Assembly (NCBI GenBank): GCA_022870745.1
Contig: CP085323.1
Span: 434,001 to 498,000, forward strand
Reading direction: 5' to 3'
From: Silvibacterium acidisoli
GTDB lineage: Bacteria; Acidobacteriota; Terriglobia; Terriglobales; Acidobacteriaceae
Length of the DNA: 64,000 nt
Shown: positions 42,999 through 50,899 of the stretch, piece after piece
Numbering within the stretch: the stretch's first letter is position 1
Layout: each line of letters opens with the position of its first letter
The notes under the pieces: generated by a model
The model's database searches: none
What the model saw: the letters and a program-made list of their open reading frames with translations, nothing else
Told to the model about the DNA's origin: nothing
Translations under genes and position numbers: made by a program

Positions 42999-44494
42999 GC
43001 CCTTGCTCCTTTCAAATTCCGAAGGGCGTCAACGGCCACCTCGGCGTCGTCAAAGGAAATCGTTCCTTCGCGCAGCGTCTGCGTCTTCTCGTGGCCCTTG
43101 CCTGCCAGCAGAACGATATCGCCGGGCTTTGCACGCTCCAGCGCCAAACGGATCGCAGCCTTCCGATCCAGTTCAGTTACAAATTCCGCCTTGCCATCCT
43201 TGATGCCGGGCAGGATATCCCGCAGGATCGCTTCGGGATCTTCGCTGCGCGGGTTGTCGGATGTAACGACGACGAAATCGCTGCCCTCGGCCGCGGCTTG
43301 CCCCATTAAAGGACGTTTGGTGCGGTCGCGGTCTCCTCCGCAGCCGAAGAGCGTGATCACTTTTCCACCCGTGGCAGTTACGAATTCGCGAGCCAGCGCA
43401 ATCAGGTTGCGAAGCGCATCGTCGGTGTGGGCGTAATCGACTACTACCGTGAAATCCTGCCCGGCGTCTACGCTCTGAAAGCGGCCCGGCACGCAGGCTA
43501 GCGAGGCGATTCCATCGCGAACCGCCTCGAGCGATAGCCCACGAGCCATCGCAGCAGCGGAAGCGGCGAGCAGATTATAGATGTTTACCCGGCCTGTGAG
43601 GCGCGTGGCAATATCGACTCGGCCCTGCGGGGTGACCATCGCAAACTCCATACCGGCAGCATTCATGCGAATCCGGTCCGCACGATAATCGCCCTCACTG
43701 ATGCCGTACAGGAAAACTTCTGCGCCAACTTTGCGTGCAGCTTCTGCAAGCTGTGCCCCATAGGCGGCGTCGCCATTGATTACGGCCACACGCGGTGCCC
43801 GCAATTCACTGCCGTCGAAGAGTTTCTTCTTGGCTGCGAAGTAGTCTTCCATCGTGCCGTGAAAGTCGAGGTGATCACGGGTGAGATTCGTAAAGATGGC
43901 CACGTCGTATGCGAGGCCATACACACGGGCCTGCGCCAGTGCGTGCGAGGAGACCTCCATCACCGCCTCGGTCGCGCCTGCATCTACGCCTTCGCGAAAG
44001 AGGGCCAGCAGATCGCGCGACTCGGGAGTAGTGTGCGGCGATGATCTGACTGCTCCGGCAACGTGATACTCGATGGTTCCGATCAGCACGGTCTTGCGTG
44101 CGGCGTGGTTCAACATGGCATCGAGCAGAAATGCCGTGGTAGTTTTGCCGTTCGTGCCCGTCACTCCGCTCAACGCCAGCGTCTCTTCAGGATGCTCAAA
44201 GAAGTTCGCTGAAACCTGGGCCAGGGCGCGGCGTCCATGTGCAACTAGAACCAACTCCGCGTTTGAGTTCTCAATCTCGCGATACGTCGCTTCGGAATCG
44301 GTAACGACTGCCGCGGCTCCGCTGTGGATGGCCGCGGCTGCGTAGCGATTGCCGTCGGTCGTGCCGCCCTGCATCGCGACAAAAAGCGAGCCTGGCCCAA
44401 TGCGGCGCGAGTCATACTCTACGCCGGAAATGTCCGCATCGCGGCCCGTTCGGCGTAGAAAATCCACGCCTGCGAGAATCTCATTCATCTTCAT
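42995..44494 (-). CDS. murE: UDP-MurNAc-L-alanyl-D-glutamate 2,6-diaminopimelate ligase MurE
   Basis: The 499-residue enzyme adds the third peptide residue. ATP loop GVTGTNGKTTTAFLLDA, EVSSHALAQARV, NLTRDHLDFHGTMEDYF and the C-terminal LFGCGGDRDRTKRPLMG are conserved. The SDNPRSEDP segment holds the DNPR motif that marks meso-diaminopimelate rather than lysine as substrate, which fits a Gram-negative wall. Start ATG at 44494; the second ATG two codons later is possible. Confidence 0.95.
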   Translation of the reverse strand: MKMNEILAGVDFLRRTGRDADISGVEYDSRRIGPGSLFVAMQGGTTDGNRYAAAAIHSGAAAVVTDSEATYREIENSNAELVLVAHGRRALAQVSANFFEHPEETLALSGVTGTNGKTTTAFLLDAMLNHAARKTVLIGTIEYHVAGAVRSSPHTTPESRDLLALFREGVDAGATEAVMEVSSHALAQARVYGLAYDVAIFTNLTRDHLDFHGTMEDYFAAKKKLFDGSELRAPRVAVINGDAAYGAQLAEAARKVGAEVFLYGISEGDYRADRIRMNAAGMEFAMVTPQGRVDIATRLTGRVNIYNLLAASAAAMARGLSLEAVRDGIASLACVPGRFQSVDAGQDFTVVVDYAHTDDALRNLIALAREFVTATGGKVITLFGCGGDRDRTKRPLMGQAAAEGSDFVVVTSDNPRSEDPEAILRDILPGIKDGKAEFVTELDRKAAIRLALERAKPGDIVLLAGKGHEKTQTLREGTISFDDAEVAVDALRNLKGARA

Positions 44495-44530
44495 GCAGTT
44501 CCCATTCTATGGGGAAGGAGGCGAAGAATA

Positions 44531-46891
44531 TCAGCGGTCGAAGCGAACGACCACCTCTGTCCCCGCAGGGACGGAGGTTCCGGGAGCGGGAGCCTGATCG
44601 CGCGCGATACCTGAGCCCCTGACCTGAACTGCAAGTCCCACAGCGCCCGCCGTTTCGATCACCTTCCGGACCGGCTGGCCGAGGAACGACGGCACCGTCA
44701 CATGCTTTCCGGAGGCAACCACTACGGAACTGCTGGCAGGCTTCGCAGGCTTTTCTTCCGGAGGCGCTGGCAAAGTCTCGTTCGCAGCAGAGGGAACCGC
44801 AGGCTTTGGAGAGGGCTGCGGAGGAGGCACATCCGGCCCGGCTGCGGCGGTTGGCGCGGCCTGGGCTTCGGCGTTTGTGGCTGCGTCCTTTGCAACCGGC
44901 ACGGGGTCGTGCTGCGTCTGCGATTTACGCAGAGGATCGTCCGCAGGCAGGTTGTTCACCTCGGCGAAGAGCGAGTTCAGGTCATCCGCCTGCTCTTCTG
45001 GCTCTTCTTCCACCGAGGTGGTCTTCTGTACCGCTGCCAACTCCTGCGGGGTCTTCATCGGCTCGTCGTGCGGTACGCCAAGATATTCGAGGACCTGCTG
45101 CATCAGGTCCTGAAAGACCGGAGCGCTGGCCTGTGCGCCAAAGTGCATGCTGTGCTGTGGCGAGTCCATCACCACGGCCATCGTGATCGCAGGATTATTG
45201 ACCGGGGCGAAGCCAACGAAGGAAGCGACGAAATTGACCTTGGAGTAAGTGTGGGTCCGCGGATCGATCTTCTGCGCGGTACCGGTTTTGCCGGCCGCGC
45301 TGTATCCGTTGAGATGAACGGCGTCGCGCGCGGTGCCGAGAGTCACCACGTCTTCCATCATCTTTCGCACCTGTGCAGCGGTCAGCTCCGAGATCACGCG
45401 ACGCGAGCCATCGGGCAGATGCTCGGGCAGGCCGGTGCCCGGGTGGAAGGTCTCAGGCTTCAGTCTTGGATCGGTCTTCGACATCTCGGTGCTTTCGAGC
45501 AGAATGTGCGGAGGCAGATAGACGCCGCCATTCGCAATGGTGGAGACCATTGTGGCGATCTGAATAGGCGTCACCGCAATTTCCTGCCCCATTGGAACGG
45601 CGCCCATCGTGGCCGCGCTCCAGCGCCGCAGCGGCTCCAGCAGACCACGCGTCTCGGCAGGCAGCTCAATTCCGCTGCGCTCACCAAATCCAAAGGCCTT
45701 GATGTATTTGAAGAGCTTGTCCTGACCGACACGCTGACCCACGCGGATAGCGCATACATTGCTCGAATGAGCCAGGGCTTCCCATGCAGGAATGACCCCG
45801 AAATGATCGCCGGGCGCATCATGCACGGTATGGCCGGCCACAACCATCGAACCGCCGCCACAGTCTACGCGCGTATCCGGCGTGATGAGTTTTTCTTCCA
45901 GCGCCGAAGCATAGGTCACCGGCTTAAAAGTCGAACCGGGCTCGTACACATCGCTCACAGCGTGGTCCTTCAACAGATCCGTCGTGGCATGGCGGAAATC
46001 GTTGGGATTGAATGTCGGCCGCACTGCCAGCGCAAGAATCTGCCCGGTGTGCGGGTCCTGGATCACGATCGTGCCGTTCTGCGCATGCGTGCGCTCCATA
46101 TTCTTGTCGAGCGCCTGCTCGGCCATGAACTGGATGTTCTCATCGATGCTTAAAACAAGATTCTCGCCCGGCAGCGGTTCACGTTCCTCGCTACTCAAAA
46201 CATGCCTGCGCGCATCGACGTCTGTGAGCATATGGCCCGGGGTTCCGTGCAGGTCTTCGTCGAAGTTTTCTTCGAGGCCGCCCAGGCCGTTGTCGTCGAT
46301 ACCTACGTAGCCAAGCACCTGCGCGGCGATCCTGTTATCCGGATAGAAGCGCTTGAACTCTTTCTGAAAGTAGACGCCTTTCAGATTCAGGGCCTTTACT
46401 TTATCGATGATCGAGGCATTCTGTTTGCGCGCAATCCATGCGAAATTTCGCGAGGCGTTCAAACGCGCCAGGATCTGCTTTTGCGTGGTAAAACCGTCCG
46501 TCGGGTCGATGTGGACGATTTTCGCCAGGGCTGCCGCGGTCGCAGGGCGCGCGTCTCCAATCTCGGAGGGCACAGCATAAATCGAATCCACCAGCACGGT
46601 CATGGCCAGCTCGTGGAGATTACGGTCATACAGAATGCCGCGCCGCGGAGCAACCTCAAAGCCATGCTGCTGCTGCCTCGCGGCCTGCTCCACGTACTCG
46701 TGATGCTTGAAGACCTGGAGCCATACCAGGCGCAAACAGATAATGACCAGCCATAGCGTAATAAGACCCAGCACGATAAACATGCGGGGCCGCTGGATTG
46801 GCGTGACCACACCGGTTTTGGAGACAGAAGTAGCCGCCGGCCTCGCGGCCGGACGGAAAGGAAGGCGGGGAGTGAACGGAAGGCGCTTCAA
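44531..46891 (-). CDS. ftsI: Division transpeptidase FtsI (PBP3) with a C-terminal PASTA domain
   Basis: The 786-residue class B PBP makes septal peptidoglycan crosslinks. A membrane anchor at residues 36-57 is followed by the dimerisation domain (RRGILYDRNLHELAM) and the transpeptidase with active Ser in YEPGSTFKPV, the SSN motif and KTGTAQK. After it comes a linker of about 130 residues rich in Pro, Ala, Glu and Gln, then one PASTA domain (HVTVPSFLGQPVRKVIETAG to the end). The PASTA makes it like SpoVD/PBP2X of Gram-positives. Start: TTG behind GAGAGAG. It follows ftsL by 29 bases. Confidence 0.93.
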   Translation of the reverse strand: MKRLPFTPRLPFRPAARPAATSVSKTGVVTPIQRPRMFIVLGLITLWLVIICLRLVWLQVFKHHEYVEQAARQQQHGFEVAPRRGILYDRNLHELAMTVLVDSIYAVPSEIGDARPATAAALAKIVHIDPTDGFTTQKQILARLNASRNFAWIARKQNASIIDKVKALNLKGVYFQKEFKRFYPDNRIAAQVLGYVGIDDNGLGGLEENFDEDLHGTPGHMLTDVDARRHVLSSEEREPLPGENLVLSIDENIQFMAEQALDKNMERTHAQNGTIVIQDPHTGQILALAVRPTFNPNDFRHATTDLLKDHAVSDVYEPGSTFKPVTYASALEEKLITPDTRVDCGGGSMVVAGHTVHDAPGDHFGVIPAWEALAHSSNVCAIRVGQRVGQDKLFKYIKAFGFGERSGIELPAETRGLLEPLRRWSAATMGAVPMGQEIAVTPIQIATMVSTIANGGVYLPPHILLESTEMSKTDPRLKPETFHPGTGLPEHLPDGSRRVISELTAAQVRKMMEDVVTLGTARDAVHLNGYSAAGKTGTAQKIDPRTHTYSKVNFVASFVGFAPVNNPAITMAVVMDSPQHSMHFGAQASAPVFQDLMQQVLEYLGVPHDEPMKTPQELAAVQKTTSVEEEPEEQADDLNSLFAEVNNLPADDPLRKSQTQHDPVPVAKDAATNAEAQAAPTAAAGPDVPPPQPSPKPAVPSAANETLPAPPEEKPAKPASSSVVVASGKHVTVPSFLGQPVRKVIETAGAVGLAVQVRGSGIARDQAPAPGTSVPAGTEVVVRFDR

Positions 46892-46920
46892 AACAGGCTC
46901 TCTCCCCGATGTTAAATTTT

Positions 46921-47433
46921 TTAGCGGATCGCTGGCACGAGCGGCGCAGCTTCCGCAAGCACCGGCGCATTGGGATCTGCGGCGCCATCCGGGCGAACGA
47001 CCTGGCCCGGGCGCGGTGCGGCAAGACCCAGCTGACGCGCCATCTGGTCGATGCGCTCGGGATCTCCCAACTGCGCTTCGGTCAGCCGAAGCTGGCGGTT
47101 CTGCTCCTCGAGCTGCTGCAGAGACTGCTTCTCAGACTCGATGCGATAGCCGTACTCGATGCCGCTCAGGTGCTGCCATCCGTACATCATGATCAGGCCG
47201 AAGAGCAGCGCCATCACGCAGGCGAAGGTGCGCATTTCGCGCGCGCGCGCCGGGTCGGCAGCCTTGATCAGCCGTGAATTGTCGAAACGCTTGGTGAAGA
47301 GCACCTCAGGCGTGGGGCCGCGGCGGGCGCGCTGCTGCGCCGCGAGCAGTGACTGATTGCGCTCCATCGCGCGGTCGAAGTTGCTCTCCCGCGGTTCGAA
47401 GCCTGCCTGCGCTGCGATTGCCTGTGTCGCCAT
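46921..47433 (-). CDS. ftsL: Cell-division protein FtsL-like
   Basis: The 170-residue bitopic protein has a cytoplasmic head of about 70 residues, one membrane helix (FACVMALLFGLIMMYGWQ), and an outside coiled coil (QSLQQLEEQNRQLRLTEAQLGDPERIDQMA) ending in a Pro/Ala-rich tail. FtsL sequences are poorly conserved; the call rests on topology, leucine-zipper-like repeats and its position between rsmH and ftsI. GAGGAG stands 5 bases before the ATG. Confidence 0.85.
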   Translation of the reverse strand: MATQAIAAQAGFEPRESNFDRAMERNQSLLAAQQRARRGPTPEVLFTKRFDNSRLIKAADPARAREMRTFACVMALLFGLIMMYGWQHLSGIEYGYRIESEKQSLQQLEEQNRQLRLTEAQLGDPERIDQMARQLGLAAPRPGQVVRPDGAADPNAPVLAEAAPLVPAIR

Positions 47434-47534
47434 GGTTACTCCTCATTTCCGGCTCAAAGCATCTGCTTCGGCCAGGTACTCATTTCCTCAAAAATTCCAA
47501 TCTTCTTTTCCTTCCAACGACCGGGCCTGGGTCG

Positions 47535-48512
47535 CTAATTCTGGAAGGAGATCTTACGGGGTTTGTCGTACGAACTTTCGCCTTTGCTACGGTGGGACGA
47601 CCCCGGCCCGATCCTTTCCGCTGCCCGCAGCTTCGCACTGCGTGCCCGCGGGTTGCGATCCGTTTCCTCGGCTTCAGCCGTTACCGGCTTCCGCGTCAGT
47701 ACCTCATAAATTCCCTGCTGCCCTGCTGCCCGCAGCGCATCTTTCGCCAACCGGTCTTCGAGCGAGTGGAAGCTGATCACCACCAGCCTTCCATTTGGTT
47801 TCAACAACTTTGGCGCTGCGTCTAAAAGCGCCTTGATCTCGTCTAGCTCTGCGTTGACATAAATTCGAAGAGCCTGAAAGGTCCGTGTTGCCGGATGGAT
47901 CGCGTGTCGAACGCCCTTCTGTTTCATCGCCGGGGCCGCAGCCGCTACAACTCTGGCCAATTCTGCCGTCGTTGTAATCGGCCGGGCCCTGACAATGGCT
48001 CTGGCGATTCTCCGCGACCTCCTTTCCTCTCCGAATTCGTAAATCAAATTGGCGAGCTCGTTTTCGTCCATCTGATTTACCACTTGTTCGGCGGTCTCAC
48101 CCTGGCGAGGATTCATCCTCATATCCAAAGGTCCGTCCGCCTGAAAACTAAATCCCCTGTGCGCATCGTCGAAATGCATGGAGCTGGCTCCGAAATCCGC
48201 CAGCAGCCCATCGAGACTTCCCGGCTTCAGCCGCTCGGCTGCCTGCGAAAACTCCACATCGTGCAGCTCAATCTCGGGCATCGCCGCTCCCAGCTCCTCT
48301 TTCAGAGCCGCCAGCCTGGCCTTCGCCATTTCCATCGCATGCGGATCGCGGTCGTAGGCAATCAACTTGCCTTCCGGCCCCAGCGCTCTTGCAATCGCGC
48401 TTGAGTGCCCCGCCCATCCCAGCGTCGCGTCGGCGTAAGTTCCGCCCGGACGCACATTGAGGTATCGGATCGCTTGTTGTAAAAGAACCGGCACATGCCG
48501 TTCGTCGCCCAT
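47535..48512 (-). CDS. rsmH: 16S rRNA (cytosine1402-N4)-methyltransferase RsmH
   Basis: The 325-residue enzyme (MraW) methylates C1402 of 16S rRNA. HVPVLLQQAIRYLNV at the start, YADATLGWAGHSSAIA (the SAM site; GGxGGH variant), DGLLADFGASSMHFD, GFSFQADGPLDMRMN and VVISFHSLEDR are its classical motifs. In the dcw cluster it follows mraZ by 22 bases. GGGGGAG stands before the ATG. Confidence 0.95.
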   Translation of the reverse strand: MGDERHVPVLLQQAIRYLNVRPGGTYADATLGWAGHSSAIARALGPEGKLIAYDRDPHAMEMAKARLAALKEELGAAMPEIELHDVEFSQAAERLKPGSLDGLLADFGASSMHFDDAHRGFSFQADGPLDMRMNPRQGETAEQVVNQMDENELANLIYEFGEERRSRRIARAIVRARPITTTAELARVVAAAAPAMKQKGVRHAIHPATRTFQALRIYVNAELDEIKALLDAAPKLLKPNGRLVVISFHSLEDRLAKDALRAAGQQGIYEVLTRKPVTAEAEETDRNPRARSAKLRAAERIGPGSSHRSKGESSYDKPRKISFQN

Positions 48513-48534
48513 GTGCTCCCCCTTGGGGGTTTTA

Positions 48535-48975
48535 TTACAGGTTGAATGCCTCCAGAGCCTTCTCGTCTTCCTCGTTCATGGGCTCTGACTCCATCTTGTT
48601 TACAAACGCCTCGCGGTTCGTGACCTTGAGAAACGTCTGCATTCCAAACACGAGGACGTCGCCCATCGTGTTCGTCTTCTCGCGCAGAATCTGGGGTAAG
48701 AGCAATCGGCCCTGCGCATCAATCTCGGTTGCGTGACCGTAATAGTTAATGTGGTCCAGCAACTTCTTCTTCGCCGGGTTAAAGCTGGGGATTGCGGCGA
48801 TCTTTTCTTCGATCTTTTCCCACTCCGACATCGGGTGGATTTCCGCATCCCGGCCGTCCCGGCTGGTGATGTAAAACTGCGTCCCGTACTTCTCCTCGAC
48901 CACGCGCTTGAAATCCGCCGGAAGCTTCAGGCGGCCTTTTTCGTCGACGCGGGTTGGGCAGTTTCCACGGAACAT
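48535..48975 (-). CDS. mraZ: Transcriptional regulator and division-cluster protein MraZ
   Basis: The 146-residue protein has two copies of the SpoVT/AbrB-type fold: FRGNCPTRVDEKGRLKLPADFK in the first and HATEIDAQGRLLLPQILRE in the second, each with the DxxGRL motif. MraZ binds a repeated site in front of its own gene and represses the dcw cluster. Such an array is seen here at 49061-49090. It is the first gene of the cluster. Confidence 0.95.
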   Translation of the reverse strand: MFRGNCPTRVDEKGRLKLPADFKRVVEEKYGTQFYITSRDGRDAEIHPMSEWEKIEEKIAAIPSFNPAKKKLLDHINYYGHATEIDAQGRLLLPQILREKTNTMGDVLVFGMQTFLKVTNREAFVNKMESEPMNEEDEKALEAFNL

Positions 48976-49060
48976 TGCATTTCTCGACTGAGGCTTAAGG
49001 GCTGTCTGGAGGGCTTATCGTCCACTTTGGCCATCTGCTTCCTGCCAAATTGAAGTACTG

Positions 49061-49090
49061 CTCCCGTTTTGTCCCTTTTTGGCCCCTTTC
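49061..49090 (-). promoter_or_regulatory. Probable MraZ operator: three 10-bp phased repeats
   Basis: Three consecutive 10-base units, CTCCCGTTTT, GTCCCTTTTT and GGCCCCTTTC (plus strand), share the form NNCCCNTTTN, i.e. AAAAnGGGnn on the coding strand, with exactly one helical turn spacing, about 90 bases before the mraZ start. MraZ of E. coli and mycoplasmas binds such GGG-containing repeats of about 10-bp period. I infer autoregulation of the dcw operon. Confidence 0.7.
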
Positions 49091-49341
49091 GTCCACAATC
49101 GTAGATCAACCCGGAGCCCCGTCAAAGCGGAAAATCAAGGAATTTCAAAGCCGAGATAGGGATTGCGGAAGAGCCCTGTGAATGGCCGGTGGAAAACTCA
49201 ACCAATGGGGCTTATTACTTTGGTAAAACCCAACCGATGGTGTTTACGGTTATGGTTCACTGTATTTAGAAGACGCTTGCCAGATCGAATATCACAGGGT
49301 AGAGAAAAATTTCCCGGTCCCTGGACAACCCGGAGCAATAA
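49091..49341. other. Intergenic region without recognised gene
   Basis: About 250 bases between the MraZ-box and the DUF2127 gene hold no open frame of note and no clear terminator. It is AT-richer than its surroundings (e.g. around 49250-49310) and may contain the dcw promoter at its left side. Confidence 0.4.
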
Positions 49342-49869
49342 TTACCGGCTCGCCTCTTCCGCTTTTTGTTCTCTCACCTTCATCTGAACGTAAATTGCGA
49401 GGTAAACGACGACGGCGAGGTTAATCAGCGTCAATCCTATCTTGAGCCAGGTCACATGGCGAAGGATCTCGTAAAACTCCCACGGTAGAAATGACGCGGT
49501 CAGCGCGAGGGTGATGTATTCCGCCCAGCGCTTGCGCATCACCAGACCGACTCCCTCAACGGCGTCGAGCGAAGCATAAGCGAAGATGGCGATGCTTATC
49601 TGCTTCAGGCGGTGCGTGTCGATGAGAGAAAGCTTGTCGAGGACCAGGTTGACAAACTTGCCTTCAGGATCGAAACGCAGGTCGACGATGAAGTGCGTCG
49701 CCACGTCCATGAGGTCCTTGTGCAGCAACTTCAGGGCACCGAAACCGAGGAGGACAAACAGCACAGCTTTCAAAAGGTGGAGAACGCCGATGGCGACGAT
49801 CCATTTCTCGCTCGCTCGGATGTGCTGCCGCTCTCGCACAGGAGATGAAGTGGGTGAGGTCTGGGTCAT
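49342..49869 (-). CDS. DUF2127 membrane protein
   Basis: The 175-residue protein has four membrane segments: IVAIGVLHLLKAVLFVLLGF, ISIAIFAYASLDAVEGVGL, YITLALTASFLPWEFYEIL and IGLTLINLAVVVYLAIYVQMK. The order and the EGVGL and FLPWEFYEI motifs match the DUF2127 family (uncharacterised inner-membrane proteins). It stands alone between dcw and the FAS1 gene. Confidence 0.82.
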   Translation of the reverse strand: MTQTSPTSSPVRERQHIRASEKWIVAIGVLHLLKAVLFVLLGFGALKLLHKDLMDVATHFIVDLRFDPEGKFVNLVLDKLSLIDTHRLKQISIAIFAYASLDAVEGVGLVMRKRWAEYITLALTASFLPWEFYEILRHVTWLKIGLTLINLAVVVYLAIYVQMKVREQKAEEASR

Positions 49870-49965
49870 TTCCTGTCTACCGGCCCTGTCGCTTGATCCA
49901 GATCAGGTACCGCTGTTTACAGGATAAACGGCAGAAGGATTTGCGGGTATTTCAGGCCACAACCG

Positions 49966-50072
49966 CGGGTGCCCCATCCAGGACGGTTTCATCGTCTTGG
50001 GTGGGATTGAACAAGCCTTCGCGATTCTTTCCCCACTCAAGCAACAGAGGCTTGAATGGACCACCTGGTTCC
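49966..50072. repeat. REP-like element, copy A
   Basis: The first 42 bases (CGGGTGCCCCATCCAGGACG onward to 50007) match copy B at 50791 with a single difference, and both end with a GCTTGAATGG...CACC...TGGTTC part. Inside is a stem with arms CCATCCAGGACG / CGTCTTGGGTGG. It lies upstream of the FAS1 gene. The 346 bases from 49870 to 50215 hold this repeat and the FAS1 leader, and no other gene. Confidence 0.65.
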
Positions 50073-50215
50073 AAAAGAGCGGATTTTTACCATCCCGCAT
50101 GAATCCAAATTCGCTCACGGAGATTTACCTGCACAAGAGCGATCTGTTTTTCTCCACGGCGTCGTACCACTTACGAAATACAGGAACGCAACGCTCAACC
50201 GGAGGATTAAGAGAC

Positions 50216-50767
50216 ATGAAGAAGCATTTCGTACTTGCGCTGGCTTTGATTTTCGGACTCGCAGGATTTTCCGCACACGCGGAGAAGAACCCCATGGTGG
50301 GTGGCGCTGCCATGTATCCCAGCAAGAACATCGTGGAAAACGCGATGAACTCGAAAGACCACACGACACTCGTAACCGCAGTCAAGGCAGCAGGGCTGGT
50401 CGAAACCCTGGAAGGCCCCGGCCCGTTCACCGTCTTCGCTCCGACCAATGAAGCCTTCGATAAGCTGCCCGCGGGCACCGTCGATAATCTCGTGAAGCCG
50501 GAAAACAAGGCGATGCTGACCAAGGTGCTCACCTATCACGTGGTAGCGGGCAAGGTTTCTTCGAAGGATCTGAAGAAGATGATCAAGTCCGGTAACGGCA
50601 AGGCCGAACTGAAGACCGTGGAAGGCGGAACGCTCACCGCAACCATGAGCGGCGGCAAGTTCATGCTGACAGATGAAAAAGGCGGCATGGCTACTATCAC
50701 CATCGCGGACGTATACCAGTCGAATGGTGTGATCCACGTGATCGACACCGTTCTGATGCCGAACTAA
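50216..50767 (+). CDS. Secreted fasciclin (FAS1) domain protein
   Basis: The 183-residue protein has a signal peptide (LALALIFGLAGFSAHA) and one FAS1 domain. The two family motifs are present: H1 as FTVFAPTNEAFDKLP and H2 as GVIHVIDTVLMPN, with YHVV in the middle. FAS1 domains mediate adhesion or matrix contacts in bacteria. GGAGG lies 10 bases before the ATG. The gene is flanked on both sides by the same REP-like element. Confidence 0.93.
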   Translation: MKKHFVLALALIFGLAGFSAHAEKNPMVGGAAMYPSKNIVENAMNSKDHTTLVTAVKAAGLVETLEGPGPFTVFAPTNEAFDKLPAGTVDNLVKPENKAMLTKVLTYHVVAGKVSSKDLKKMIKSGNGKAELKTVEGGTLTATMSGGKFMLTDEKGGMATITIADVYQSNGVIHVIDTVLMPN

Positions 50768-50790
50768 CTAAGCCATAAAGTGAAGAACAT

Positions 50791-50895
50791 CGGGTGCCCC
50801 ATCCAAGACGGTTTCATCGTCTTGGGTGGGATAGCAGGATGTAACGGCATCACTCCTCCCACCCAAGCGAAGCTTGAATGGGGCACCCTGGTTCT
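50791..50895. repeat. REP-like element, copy B
   Basis: Same element as at 49966: 41 of the first 42 bases identical. The outer ends form an inverted repeat (GGGTGCCCC / GGGGCACCC at 50792 and 50880), and the inner CCATCCAAGACG pairs with CGTCTTGGGTGG. It separates the FAS1 gene from the convergent DUF4139 gene. Confidence 0.65.
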
Positions 50896-50899
50896 GCCG

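Noticed and set aside
44702-46153. Long open frame antisense to ftsI
   Set aside because: The product is rich in Arg, His and Gly with no domain; ftsI on the other strand has all catalytic motifs.
49061-49090. The short tandem repeats before mraZ as a CRISPR or microsatellite
   Set aside because: Only three 10-base units without spacers, and the place in front of mraZ gives a better explanation.
49966-50895. FAS1 gene with flanking repeats as an insertion sequence
   Set aside because: No transposase, no target-site duplication seen, and the repeats are in direct orientation and internally palindromic.
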